DNA of 64,000 bases from the NCBI RefSeq assembly GCF_014696925.1, contig NZ_JACJQY010000004.1, positions 62,001-126,000 on the forward strand, given 5' to 3'. The translations under genes and the position numbers were made by a program. Positions 17,190-25,544 of this stretch are shown one piece after another; position 1 is the stretch's first letter, and each line of letters opens with the position of its first letter. The stretch is from Phormidium tenue FACHB-1050. Its GTDB lineage: Bacteria; Cyanobacteriota; Cyanobacteriia; Pseudanabaenales; Pseudanabaenaceae. The notes under the pieces were generated by a model. That model did not search any database, was not told the origin of the DNA, and was given only the letters and a program-made list of their open reading frames with translations.

Positions 17190-18632
17190 ATGGATGCAGA
17201 TAAAGAACTGAACCCAGAAGAACAACTAGGTGAAGATATTGCTGAGCCACCCGTGGTAACTAAATCAGGATTAATCTATGGTTTAAATGATAAACCACCA
17301 GTTGTTGAAGCTATTTTTGTAGCTTTTCAGCATGTTCTTGCTGCTTTTGTGGGGATTATTACGCCTCCAATTATTATTTGTAGTAGTTTGGGATTAGATG
17401 CAGCAAATACTAGTTATTTGATCAGCATGTCGCTCTTTGCTTCAGGGATTTGTACTTATATTCAATGTAAAAGAATTGGACCAATTGGCTCAGGTTTACT
17501 GAGTCTCCAAGGAACTAGCTTTGCATTTCTCGGTCCCATTTTAGGCGTAGGAACCGTTGCCTTACAAAAAGGAAGTTCACCAGAACAAGCTCTAGCATTA
17601 ATTTTTGGAGTTTGTTTGTTTGGTTCTTTTGTAGCAATTATTTTGAGCCAATTTTTACATCTCTTTGACAAAATTATTACTCCAGTTGTTTCAGGAACGG
17701 TAGTGATGATCATTGGCTTAGGGCTAATTAAAACTGGGATGATCAGCCTAGCTGGTGGGGCTGTGGCTTTAGCTCAAAAGGATGGTTCTTTTGGCAGTTT
17801 GCAAAATCTAGCCCTTGGCGGAACTGTTTTATTGATTGTGCTTTTTTTAACTCTTTCGAGTAATCGATTTTTAAGAATGGGCGCGATCGCGATCGGGCTA
17901 GTAGTTGGTTTTATTATCTCTCTATTCCTTGGTATCATTGACTTTAGCTCTCTTAGTCAACTTCCTTTCTTTAGGCTTCCTGTTCCTTTCCGTTATGGGA
18001 TCAGTTTTGACTTTGGAGCTTTTTTACCTTTCATTTTGATTTACGTTTTGACTGCAATTGAAACCGTCGGTGATTTGACTGCTACTTCGTCTATATCTGG
18101 AGAACCTGTTAAGGGTGGTGTATATATTCGTCGTATTAAAGGTGGCGTATTAGGAGATGGCGTTAATTCATTGATTGCGGCAGTGCTAAATACATTTCCT
18201 AATACAACCTTTAGTCAAAATAATGGTGTTATCCAAATGACAGGTGTAGGAAGCCGTTATGTTGGTTTCTTTGTTGCTGGAATCTTTGTCATCTTAGGAT
18301 TGTTACCTGTTATTGGTGGTGTATTTCAAGCAATTCCTCAACCCGTTTTGGGCGGCGCAACTCTCGTTATGTTTGGCTCGATCGCTGTAGCTGGGTTGAA
18401 TATTGTGGTATCCGCAGGACTGGATCGTCGTTCGATGATTATTGTTGCTGTTTCCTTAGGTTTAGGCTTAGGAGTGGTATTTGCTCCTGAGATTTTTGTT
18501 GATAAGCCTGCAATTTTTAGCAATCTCTTTGGATCTGCTATCTCAACAGGTGGCTTAACAGCAATTCTGCTCAGTTGGTTGCTACCGAGATCTAAGGAAG
18601 AAGTTCTTGTATCTCAAGAAAATCCTGCTTAA
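17190..18632 (+). CDS. xanthine-type NCS2 permease (XanP/XanQ-like)
   Basis: Proton-coupled uptake of xanthine or a related purine through the cytoplasmic membrane. The NAT/NCS2 signature SQNNGVIQMTGVGSRYVG matches the XanQ form closely, and AIETVGDLTATS matches the segment with the substrate-binding Glu. GLLSLQGTSFAFLGP is another family motif. The ATG at 17190 (480 aa) is preferred to an in-frame start at 17133, because the extension would run through the GTATAC operator. Purine scavenging as a nitrogen source is the likely role; regulation by a GntR-like repressor is inferred from the operator. Confidence 0.9.
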   Translation: MDADKELNPEEQLGEDIAEPPVVTKSGLIYGLNDKPPVVEAIFVAFQHVLAAFVGIITPPIIICSSLGLDAANTSYLISMSLFASGICTYIQCKRIGPIGSGLLSLQGTSFAFLGPILGVGTVALQKGSSPEQALALIFGVCLFGSFVAIILSQFLHLFDKIITPVVSGTVVMIIGLGLIKTGMISLAGGAVALAQKDGSFGSLQNLALGGTVLLIVLFLTLSSNRFLRMGAIAIGLVVGFIISLFLGIIDFSSLSQLPFFRLPVPFRYGISFDFGAFLPFILIYVLTAIETVGDLTATSSISGEPVKGGVYIRRIKGGVLGDGVNSLIAAVLNTFPNTTFSQNNGVIQMTGVGSRYVGFFVAGIFVILGLLPVIGGVFQAIPQPVLGGATLVMFGSIAVAGLNIVVSAGLDRRSMIIVAVSLGLGLGVVFAPEIFVDKPAIFSNLFGSAISTGGLTAILLSWLLPRSKEEVLVSQENPA

Positions 18633-18642
18633 TGCCTGTACA

Positions 18643-18779
18643 AATTGAGGGGTGGCGTGAAGCGCCACCCCTCAATTCTTGGGTTTTACGTCCTAACTCC
18701 TATGTCTACCACAAAGAAAAGGCGATACTTCGTACCGCCTTTTCTTTATGGGTTTTAAAAGCCTCGCTATGCGAGGCTT
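18643..18779. repeat. three consecutive hairpins between convergent genes
   Basis: AATTGAGGGGTGGCG and complement around TGAAG (18643-18677); AAAGAAAAGGCG and complement (18713-18747); AAGCCTCGC-TAT-GCGAGGCTT (18758-18779). The sequence between them (TTGGGTTTTACGTCCTAAC) matches the right flank of family A elements. Together they can act as a bidirectional terminator. Confidence 0.8.
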
Positions 18780-18781
18780 GA

Positions 18782-19474
18782 TTATTGCTTAACCAATCCC
18801 AAGATTCCAGTAAATACAAGTACCATCAATCCTAAACTCGTAAATACAATGACTGTGCCGATTAAATTAGTCTTGCGTGATATCGGTAGATAGGCGGGTT
18901 GTAACCAAAATTTCAAACGTTGCGATACGAAAGGCATCACAAATAGACTCAAGATCACCGAAGTAATTAAATTATTGATGATCATTGAGCTAGCCAATGA
19001 CCAAGATTGCATAATTCTCAGCACTGAAAAGAGAATAGCTTGAACCATAACGACAGGATAAAGCCCTAATACCACTGATAAAATCTGTTTCCATCGCGGC
19101 GGACCTAAACCTTGATTTTCTGAAGAACCTGACTGCATTGAGAACCAGCCTTCTAAACCCGTAGTAAAAGACTTAAATCGATAAGCCGAAAATATTTCTT
19201 GTCCTGATTCTAATAACTGCTTGCGATCGCTTGACTCCATCCATTGATCAAGATGCTCAGGCGAATCAAAATGGATAATGTAATACCACTTTACAACTGG
19301 ATCTTTGCACCTGAGTGGCGGACATAGATCGCAGCGCAGAAAGCCATCATAGTGTTTGGTAATTTCCACTAGGCGAGTATGCCATCTCCTAAAAGCGAAG
19401 TCACGACCTTTAGGCACAATATGTTCAGTAACTAGACTAGAGTAAAAAAGTTGTTCTAAAGGTGGTTTTGGCAT
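18782..19474 (-). CDS. antibiotic biosynthesis monooxygenase (ABM) domain membrane protein
   Basis: From ATG 19474 the protein is 230 aa; an upstream TTG at 19489 is possible but adds only MTLEN. Residues about 15-110 form an ABM-type ferredoxin-like domain (FRRWHTRLVEITKHYDGFLR, WYYIIHFDSPEHLDQWMESS), followed by three membrane helices (PRWKQILSVVLGLYPVVMVQ, the region of MIINNLITSVILSLFVMPF, and a final C-terminal one). This two-part build is common in cyanobacteria and other bacteria; the reaction is unknown and many ABM-fold proteins are not monooxygenases. It stands alone. Confidence 0.82.
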   Translation of the reverse strand: MPKPPLEQLFYSSLVTEHIVPKGRDFAFRRWHTRLVEITKHYDGFLRCDLCPPLRCKDPVVKWYYIIHFDSPEHLDQWMESSDRKQLLESGQEIFSAYRFKSFTTGLEGWFSMQSGSSENQGLGPPRWKQILSVVLGLYPVVMVQAILFSVLRIMQSWSLASSMIINNLITSVILSLFVMPFVSQRLKFWLQPAYLPISRKTNLIGTVIVFTSLGLMVLVFTGILGLVKQ

Positions 19475-19489
19475 ATTTTCTAAAGTCAA

Positions 19490-19676
19490 AATCTCAATTT
19501 GTCGTGATTATTCCATAGCCCTTAGTAAAATTTGGGCAACGACAAAGCCAAGAGATACTGAAAGCTTGGAAAAGTATAGATTGGGGCAGAGTGAGTGGTG
19601 CGTTACCGCCCCGATCTATGGGTTTTATCCTTCTAGTATAGCAATGTCATTTATTTGGCTAAGCAGGAGTGACTTG
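19490..19676. other. gap with one degenerate family A-like inverted repeat
   Basis: Holds ATAGATTGGGGCA at 19577 facing GCCCCGATCTAT before GGGTTTTATCC, an imperfect relative of family A. Nothing else recognised apart from the likely promoter of the ABM-domain gene at the left. Confidence 0.5.
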
Positions 19677-19788
19677 AAAGCCGTATTTCATCGTAGAGGC
19701 AATTCATGAATTGCCTCTACGATGAAATACGGCTTTCTCATTAAGAGGTGTTTCCAGCGCCTTCGGCGCTGGAAACACCTCTTAATGA
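19677..19788. repeat. family C double palindrome, copy 1
   Basis: Two perfect palindromes back to back. The first (19677-19738, 62 bp) has a central 28-bp palindrome at 19693-19720 beginning GTAGAGGCAATTC that also occurs at 32357-32384. The second (19739-19788) has GGTGTTTCCAGCGCC and complement around TTC, the same stem as in the 131-bp element at 29475. It ends in TAATGAGAATTACT, close to that element's terminal repeat. It lies about 95 bases before purK. Confidence 0.85.
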
Positions 19789-19883
19789 GAATTACTTGTT
19801 CACGCCGAAAGTATCTCAGTGTGAACAGTAAAGCTATAATGAGAAGCTATTTGTCATACGAATATTGATTTAGGGATTTTGTA

Positions 19884-21044
19884 GTGGGTACTCGACAAAA
19901 AATCGGGGTGATTGGTGGTGGACAACTGGCATGGATGATGGCGATCGCTGCCAAGCATCTTAACATTGAGCTAACTGTACAAGCATCAAGTCCTGATGAC
20001 TCAGCCGTAACTGTTGCCGATCGCGTGATTTACGGTAAGGTTGATGACGCTAGTGCTACCGCCAAGCTTGCCGAGCATTGCCAAGTGATTACCTTTGAGA
20101 ATGAATTTGTCGATCTGGTTGCTTTACAAAAACTGATTGATGGTACAGGCGAGCGCCGCTTATTGTTTTTACCAAAATTAGCAACCTTGGCGATCTCCGT
20201 CGATAAGCTAAATCAACGTCAACATTTTCGCAAACATCATATTCCCACACCCGAATTTTATAGCGTGGAGACAGAATTAGAACTGTTAGCGGCGGCTGAA
20301 AAATTAAGTTATCCCTTAGTCCTCAAAGCTAGAAGACATGGCTATGACGGCAAAGGTACTTGGGTAATCGCTGATGAAATTGAATTGCGATCGGCTTGGG
20401 AAAGTATGCATCAAGCCCCTGCGATCGCTGAAGCCTTCATTCCCTTTGAGCGAGAGCTTGCTGTGATTGCGGCGCGATCAGAATCAGGTGAAATCGCCAT
20501 TTATCCTGTTGTCGAAACGCTACAAACCAATCAAGTTTGTCGTCGCACGATCGCCCCTGCAAGGGTTGACCCCACTATTAGTAAAAAAGTGGAAACCATA
20601 GCCAAACAAATTTTGACTACCCTAAAGGCGATCGGAATATTTGGAATCGAATTCTTTTTAACCGCAGAAGGCGAAGTCAGCGTTAATGAGATTGCGCCAC
20701 GTACACACAACTCAGGACATTACACCATCGAAGGATGTCAAACTTCGCAATTTGACCAGTTATTGCGGGTTGTTAGTGGGATGCAATTAGGTAGCGTCTC
20801 GATGGTTGCTCCTGTAGCTGTGATGGTCAATTTGCTGGGTTTTGAGAAGACATTGGGTATAGATGCTGATTATTTAGAAAAACGCAAGGTGATTGCTAGT
20901 TTCCCTAATACTCATATTCATTGGTACGGTAAGAAGAGTTCTTCAGTCGGACGCAAACTTGGTCACGTTACAATTTTGTCTGAGACTCATGATAGGGCTA
21001 TAGATATTAGCGATCGCATCGAAAGCATTTGGTACAGCAATTAG
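19884..21044 (+). CDS. purK: N5-carboxyaminoimidazole ribonucleotide synthase PurK
   Basis: ATP-grasp enzyme that carboxylates AIR with bicarbonate in purine synthesis; PurE, encoded at 44.1-44.6 kb, acts next. The GTG start follows TAGGGAT. N-terminal IGVIGGGQLAWMMAIAA is the PurK nucleotide-fold motif; the ATP-grasp part shows LVLKARRHGYDGKGTWVI, and VNEIAPRTHNSGHYTIEGC is the family's metal and substrate loop. At 386 aa the length is normal. purK and purE are unlinked here. A short palindrome at 21056 follows the stop. Confidence 0.96.
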   Translation: MGTRQKIGVIGGGQLAWMMAIAAKHLNIELTVQASSPDDSAVTVADRVIYGKVDDASATAKLAEHCQVITFENEFVDLVALQKLIDGTGERRLLFLPKLATLAISVDKLNQRQHFRKHHIPTPEFYSVETELELLAAAEKLSYPLVLKARRHGYDGKGTWVIADEIELRSAWESMHQAPAIAEAFIPFERELAVIAARSESGEIAIYPVVETLQTNQVCRRTIAPARVDPTISKKVETIAKQILTTLKAIGIFGIEFFLTAEGEVSVNEIAPRTHNSGHYTIEGCQTSQFDQLLRVVSGMQLGSVSMVAPVAVMVNLLGFEKTLGIDADYLEKRKVIASFPNTHIHWYGKKSSSVGRKLGHVTILSETHDRAIDISDRIESIWYSN

Positions 21045-21055
21045 AAATCACTAGG

Positions 21056-21083
21056 TAACAAGGGGCTTAAGCCCCTTGGTTCT
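21056..21083. repeat. palindrome AAGGGGCTTAAGCCCCTT after purK
   Basis: The 18-bp palindrome is identical to the core of the one at 29420-29447, which also directly follows a plus-strand gene. Both likely act as terminators or mRNA 3' stabilisers. The following 21084-21273 shows no gene. Confidence 0.75.
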
Positions 21084-21291
21084 TAATACAGTATTAAAAA
21101 TTTCTGAATCAAGCCAAAATGCTTATATAGAAAGCATTTCAAATAAGCGCTTTAGCTGATGAAAACCCTTTTCGCTTCGTGGGAAGTTATACATGCGTCT
21201 CAATTGTTTCATTGAACAAGAGTTAGCGGGAAGTGGATTTACTGACGTTGCCATGACCCGCTATTTTTTTGCGATAAAAATGCTCCCGTAG

Positions 21292-21422
21292 CAGCAATTC
21301 TAATTATAAAAATCGGTTTTTTGAAAGTCCGCCGTTGGCGGGCTTTCAAAAAACCGATTTTGGTGTTTCCACCGCCGAAGGCGGTGGAAACACCAAAATC
21401 GGTTTCATAAGGAGAATTGCTG
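21292..21422. mobile_element. 131-bp palindromic MITE (family B), copy 1, inside the lipA terminator
   Basis: Ends CAGCAATTC and GAATTGCTG. Both sides carry the 9-bp direct repeat CTCCCGTAG (21283-21291 and 21423-21431), an exact target duplication. Inside are hairpin 1 (AAAATCGGTTTTTTGAAAG... and complement) and hairpin 2 (GGTGTTTCCACCGCC-GAA-GGCGGTGGAAACACC), then a third arm copy ACCAAAATCGGTTTCAT. No open frame; it must have been moved by a transposase encoded elsewhere. Confidence 0.88.
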
Positions 21423-21444
21423 CTCCCGTAGGGAGCGTTTTTAT
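21423..21444 (-). terminator. lipA terminator stem, separated from its T-run
   Basis: On the minus strand the stem GCTCCC-TAC-GGGAGC follows the lipA stop codon directly. In the ancestral site the stem was followed by five T; these now lie at 21276-21280, beyond the 131-bp element. The stem itself survives because the target duplication copied its second arm. Terminator strength is therefore probably reduced. Confidence 0.65.
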
Positions 21445-22301
21445 AAGGTTTGGCTGGCATGATAGGAACTGCGTACCAAAGCTCCCGATCGCACATGGGC
21501 AAACCCAATCTGCTTAGCGATCGCCCCTAGCTCATCAAACTCCTCAGGAGTCCAATATTTCTGTACAGGCAAATGCTCAAGGGATGGACGTAAATATTGT
21601 CCAATCGTTAGCGAACTACAACCGATCGCATACAAGTCTTGCATTGTCACCGTCAGCTCTTCCACCGTTTCGCCATGCCCCACCATTAACCCTGATTTGG
21701 TAATAATGCGTGAATCAATCTCTTTTACCATCGCTAAAACCGACAGCGATCGCTCGTATTTCGCCCCACGTCGTACTTTACCCTGTAGACGTTTTACTGT
21801 CTCGATATTGTGGTTGTAGCACACAGGCGCAGCCAAAGCTACCGTCTCAATGCAACGGCGATCGCCGCGAAAATCGGGAGTTAGTACTTCGATTTTGACA
21901 TTAGGACGCGATCGGCGAATCTCTTGCATCGTATCCACAAAACAGCTAGCCCCCTGATCCGCCAAATCATCCCGCGCCACCGAAGTCAACACCACATAAT
22001 CCAACCCCAATAAATTTACAGCTTCGGCTACTTTCTTCGGCTCCTCAGGATCAAGTTGCATGGGCTTATGCCCCTTATCAACTTGGCAAAATCCACAAGC
22101 ACGAGTACAAGTTGGCCCCATTAATAAAAAAGTTGCCGTCTTTTGGGCATAACATTCCGCACGATTGGGACAGCGCCCCTCCTCACAAATAGTATGAATT
22201 CCTCGCTGCTTAATAATTTGCTGAACTTCAGAGATTTCATCAGCTTTGCCGATTTGTGGGCGCAACCAACTGGGTAAACGTAACTCTTCTTTAGCGGACA
22301 T
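21441..22301 (-). CDS. lipA: lipoyl synthase
   Basis: Radical-SAM enzyme that inserts two sulfurs into octanoyl-lipoyl domains of dehydrogenase complexes and the glycine cleavage system. Both iron-sulfur sites are visible: the auxiliary-cluster Cys pattern [12 protein letters not shown] and the radical-SAM CTRACGFC. The C-terminal Arg-Ser-Ser-Tyr-Ala/His ending (LVRSSYHA) carries the conserved Ser that binds the auxiliary cluster. 286 aa is normal. It is convergent with purK. Confidence 0.96.
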   Translation of the reverse strand: MSAKEELRLPSWLRPQIGKADEISEVQQIIKQRGIHTICEEGRCPNRAECYAQKTATFLLMGPTCTRACGFCQVDKGHKPMQLDPEEPKKVAEAVNLLGLDYVVLTSVARDDLADQGASCFVDTMQEIRRSRPNVKIEVLTPDFRGDRRCIETVALAAPVCYNHNIETVKRLQGKVRRGAKYERSLSVLAMVKEIDSRIITKSGLMVGHGETVEELTVTMQDLYAIGCSSLTIGQYLRPSLEHLPVQKYWTPEEFDELGAIAKQIGFAHVRSGALVRSSYHASQTL

Positions 22302-22397
22302 ATTGTTGATATCAAAAATAAAAGAGACACGAAGTGCCTATCTTATTAAAACCTATAAATTTAGCGCCATAAGTAGCTAGGCATAATTAATCACAAA

Positions 22398-22449
22398 TTA
22401 AAACCCGTAAAGTTACGCCCCACAGGGGCGTAACTTTACGGGTTTTAAT
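22398..22449. repeat. palindrome ATTAAAACCCG
   Basis: Perfect inverted repeat with arms ATTAAAACCCGTAAAGTTAC and complement, tip GCCCC-ACA-GGGGC. It carries the AAAACCC arm of family A but lacks the longer ends. Confidence 0.8.
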
Positions 22450-22464
22450 TCATTTTGCACAGTT

Positions 22465-22578
22465 ATAGCTGTCGTCATTCTTAGTAGGACATAAAACCCA
22501 AATAGTGTGAGGCGGCGCTTCGCGCCGCCTCACACTATTTGGGTTTTGATTTGTCCTGATACAGGCGGCTATAGCTAT
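22465..22578. repeat. family A palindromic element, full-length copy (114 bp)
   Basis: Ends ATAGCTGTCG and GGCTATAGCTAT lead through TAGGACATAAAACCC (left) and GGGTTTTGATTTGTCCT (right) into a perfect palindrome with AATAGTGTGAGGCGGCGC and complement around TTC. Same design and size as 13466-13580 but with different central arms. Confidence 0.85.
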
Positions 22579-22729
22579 ACATAGCAAAGTACTAAGTCTA
22601 AATTTATACATTTGCCAGAAAAAGTCTGATAAAACCTGACTAAAACCCTTTACAGATGTAACCCTATTGACTAGCATATTGCACTGACACATTTTAATAG
22701 CCGTCATGATGCATGGGACACAAGCAGAA

Positions 22730-22772
22730 AACAAGAGAGAATAAGGCGCTTTGCACCTTATTCTCTCTTGTT
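22730..22772. repeat. palindrome just upstream of the YdcF-like gene
   Basis: Arms AACAAGAGAGAATAAGG and complement around a CGCTTTGCA tip. It contains an in-frame TTG (22768) that could be mistaken for the start of the next gene. The stretch 22579-22729 shows no feature. Confidence 0.8.
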
Positions 22773-22812
22773 TTTTACTTCACAAGCAATAGTAAAGAAT
22801 TTTGGAGGGGTA

Positions 22813-24132
22813 GTGTTTGATCTATTAACCAATATTCTGATTTGGATTATTGCAATCCCAATTTTCGTAATTCTGTTTAGAGCTATTCCCAAAGACTGGT
22901 TTCGTCTTTTTGGGTTAGTCATATTTACGGCGTTAATCGCAATTATTTTTGCGAACTTCAGATTTGTTGAAGAACCGATCCCCAGAATTATTGTTGATTT
23001 CCTCACGTTCCCCTTTACGCTAGTGGGAATTATCCTACTTTTGCTGTTCTTTAACTTCTGGTTAAGGCTCAAGGATCTAAAAATTAAAAGTGGTGATAAG
23101 GTTGATAATAAAGGCGCTTCGGAGAAAGTTGCCACAGTTACCAAGGAAATATTAATAGTTTTACTGATCTTTGCGATCGCCACAAACAACGCCACCTCAG
23201 AACTATTTACCTGCTATTTAGAACAGCAAGGAGCCAATGCGATCGAGCAATCTTACCGTCGCCCAGTTCGCAATTTGTCAGATCAAGAACTGCTGGATTT
23301 TAAACGCGGAGTCTACGATCTCATTGTTGTCCTTGCGGAAAATCATCCCTATGAACCACGGCTCCAAGAAGCGATCAGATTATGGAATGAAGCTGATATG
23401 CAGAAAAAACCATACATCATCTTAAGTGGCGGTAGACGTACATCTTATCCATCCACTAAAGGATATCCATGCTTGACATCACCACCCTCTCCTCCAACGC
23501 GCACTAAAGAAAATGTCAGAGATCAGATTGCCACTCGTGCAGGTCTACCCAACGTTGGATTGCGCTATGACCCACGCTATGAAGGCTTCTTTACCAATCC
23601 CGCCAGTCCTAGCGAAGGTATTCCTGAAGTAGATCTCACCGAAGCTGATCAAATGTGTAGTGCATTGACTAGTTTTCCAAATATTTCTTTCATTCGCCCT
23701 TTTGTGATTATTGAGCCATCAGGTATGACTATCCGCAGTAGTGGCGAGGAAATTAGTAAGCTAATTAAATCTCTAGAAACAAATAAGCTAATCGCCGAGG
23801 ATACCCGTAATAGTCGCAGAATTTTATTAATTACTTCTCCTACTGAAGCAACTCGTGCTTTTTTGTCTTTTAGAAACCAAGACCTTAATGCCTCTCTGAC
23901 AACAGCTAGTTATCCCTCTGAGAGCCATAGTAATCTCGCAGAGCAATGTCCTTGGCCGATTGGTAAACAGTTTAGACTCAAGCCACAATATTTTCTATTT
24001 AATGCCGAAGCTTTTGTTAAGTCTGAACGAGTATGGACAGAAATCAAAGAATTAGTCTTTTACACACTTAGATTTTGGTTGCGTCCTCCCTTAACAGACG
24101 AACGCCCTTACTATCCTAAACAGCCTATCTAG
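22813..24132 (+). CDS. YdcF/DUF218-like membrane protein
   Basis: 439 aa from a GTG that follows GGAGGGG closely; the in-frame TTG at 22768 lies within a palindrome and is not preferred. The N-terminus has four membrane helices; the C-terminal domain begins at DLIVVLAENHPYEPRLQEA and contains KKPYIILSGGRR, the pattern of YdcF/SanA/ElyC proteins linked to cell-envelope synthesis. It differs from the short YdcF form by a long insert rich in Pro and Thr (LTSPPSPPTRTKENV) and a distant C-terminal half, with RRILLITSPTEATRAFLSF matching the family's second conserved strand. The exact reaction is unknown. Confidence 0.75.
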   Translation: MFDLLTNILIWIIAIPIFVILFRAIPKDWFRLFGLVIFTALIAIIFANFRFVEEPIPRIIVDFLTFPFTLVGIILLLLFFNFWLRLKDLKIKSGDKVDNKGASEKVATVTKEILIVLLIFAIATNNATSELFTCYLEQQGANAIEQSYRRPVRNLSDQELLDFKRGVYDLIVVLAENHPYEPRLQEAIRLWNEADMQKKPYIILSGGRRTSYPSTKGYPCLTSPPSPPTRTKENVRDQIATRAGLPNVGLRYDPRYEGFFTNPASPSEGIPEVDLTEADQMCSALTSFPNISFIRPFVIIEPSGMTIRSSGEEISKLIKSLETNKLIAEDTRNSRRILLITSPTEATRAFLSFRNQDLNASLTTASYPSESHSNLAEQCPWPIGKQFRLKPQYFLFNAEAFVKSERVWTEIKELVFYTLRFWLRPPLTDERPYYPKQPI

Positions 24133-24136
24133 TTTC

Positions 24137-24177
24137 AAAAAAAGAGAGTCGGCGCTTTGCGCCGACTCTCTTTTTTT
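24137..24177. terminator. bidirectional intrinsic terminator
   Basis: Perfect stem AGAGAGTCGGCGC and complement around a TTT tip, with A-run left and T-run right. It serves the YdcF-like gene on the plus strand and the RNA-binding protein gene on the minus strand, which converge here. Confidence 0.88.
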
Positions 24178-24207
24178 AGCATCGTTTAGCGATGCTTTTT
24201 ATGGTGC

Positions 24208-24726
24208 TTACTTAGCTGCACCCTGAGCTTCTAGAAGTTGCTGCTTCAAACGCTCTAGGTCTGAAGCCCAACGGGGATCGGGTTGATGCGCTTCGGAAGA
24301 ACTACTGGAGCTAGATGTGCTGCCAGTGGTCTTCTTGTTGTTGTTATTACGTTTTTTGCGTTTCGCTGCTGCTTTAATTGGAGCATCAACTGTACTTGTT
24401 ACCGAAGACTCGCTCTTTGACTCAGATGAGTCATCAGCACCTTCTTCTAAATCAGAACCATCTTCGGCTTTGCCTTTAGTGCGAGGCAAAGCTTTTTCTA
24501 GCTTCAATACAGCACCATTGAAGTCATAACCATTAAATTTCTCAATGACGATGTCAGCAACTTCATCAGAGCCGACAGTCACAAAACCAAAACCACGGCA
24601 TTTGCCTGTTTTGCGATCGGTTATAACTTTCAAAGATACTGAATCACCTGATTCATTGAAAATTTTTTCTAGAGCTTGGCGATCTAATTCTGCTGGCAAG
24701 TTGCCAACATAAAGGCGAATGGACAT
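24208..24726 (-). CDS. RRM-domain RNA-binding protein
   Basis: Single RNA-recognition motif at residues 1-80: RNP2 is IRLYVGNLP and RNP1 is KCRGFGFVTV. Cyanobacterial Rbp proteins of this type bind mRNA, and several are cold-induced or target mRNAs to thylakoids. The 172-aa protein has an unusual tail: an acidic Ser-rich stretch, a basic KRKKRNNNNKK tract, a Ser run and a final helix (WASDLERLKQQLLEAQGAA). A long leader upstream (24727 onwards) is in line with the leaders of cold-regulated rbp genes, but I cannot identify its elements. Confidence 0.92.
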   Translation of the reverse strand: MSIRLYVGNLPAELDRQALEKIFNESGDSVSLKVITDRKTGKCRGFGFVTVGSDEVADIVIEKFNGYDFNGAVLKLEKALPRTKGKAEDGSDLEEGADDSSESKSESSVTSTVDAPIKAAAKRKKRNNNNKKTTGSTSSSSSSSEAHQPDPRWASDLERLKQQLLEAQGAAK

Positions 24727-25162
24727 GATAATAGAAAACCTCTACGCTATAAAATCTTCAGCAGGTGACTAGAGCAGCCGCTACAAAAAACTTGTTTAAA
24801 AAACTTGTTTGCTACTTGTTAGCTTAAATTGGAGCTATTGATTACGTGCTACCTGCGATTAATCAAATTGATATGACACTCTTGTGCCATGTAACAACAT
24901 AACATACAAAATGCTTGTCGTTAAAATAAAATGTAATGAAAGTATCAAAATTCAATCAATCCCCAAAGCTAAATATATCGCGATCGCTAGATTGATGAAG
25001 CCCTGAAAGCTATACAGTTAAATCTTTTGCTTGGCAGTAGCCCTAGCTTTAAGTTGTTTTTGATTGCTAAATGTTAAGTTCTAATGTTTTTATAGCTAAT
25101 TACTTGACTAATAAAATTGCCCTACTGTACTATCCATTTCCATAAATTTACATGGAATTTAC
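24727..25162. other. gene-free stretch, leader of the RRM gene and promoter region
   Basis: AT-rich, with no palindromes and no open frame of note. It presumably holds the divergent promoters for the RRM gene (minus) and the 52-residue small protein (plus). Confidence 0.45.
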
Positions 25163-25321
25163 ATGGAATTTTTTGGCGCTATAATCGTTGGTTACTGTTT
25201 GTGGATTAGTCAGGCTCTCAATGATGCCCAAAAGAAGCAAGAACAGGAAATTGAAAAACGTATCAAAGAAAAGATGAAAAACGATCAATACGTAAATATC
25301 CGAATTATTGAGAAGCCTTAA
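25163..25321 (+). CDS. 52-residue single-pass membrane protein
   Basis: Short open frame: MEFFGAIIVGYCLWISQAL forms a membrane helix, then a charged helix QKKQEQEIEKRIKEKMKN and the tail YVNIRIIEKP. The sharp division between hydrophobic N-terminus and Lys/Glu-rich C-terminus, and the clean ATG and TAA, suggest a true small protein. No ribosome site is obvious and the family is unknown. A family A element follows 12 bases later. Confidence 0.55.
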   Translation: MEFFGAIIVGYCLWISQALNDAQKKQEQEIEKRIKEKMKNDQYVNIRIIEKP

Positions 25322-25333
25322 GTTTATGGATTT

Positions 25334-25436
25334 ATATCAATCTAAGTTTTGCTTAGGACATAAAACCCAAAAGATGAGTGGCGGCGCTTCGCGCCGCCAC
25401 TCATCTTTTGGGTAAGCAAAACTTAGATTGCTATAT
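25334..25436. repeat. family A palindromic element (ATAGCAAT-ended form)
   Basis: Ends ATATCAATCTAAGTTTTGC and its near complement. The left side has TTAGGACATAAAACCC while the right arm lacks the AAAA-TGTCC part, so one arm has lost about nine bases. The core is identical to the elements at 16929 and 49767. Confidence 0.82.
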
Positions 25437-25544
25437 GCCATTCGGGGAATGCGTTGGACTATAGCCGTAAAGCATCTTAAGCTAGGATTGCTATGATTTA
25501 GACTGTGTAAAGATGCAATCAACTTATGATTCGGTGTAAAAATC

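Noticed and set aside
19677-19788. CRISPR-like repetition
   Set aside because: The repeats are inverted palindromes, not evenly spaced direct repeats with spacers; no cas gene is present.
22768-22812. TTG start for the YdcF-like gene
   Set aside because: The TTG is within a palindrome; the GTG at 22813 has GGAGGGG just upstream.
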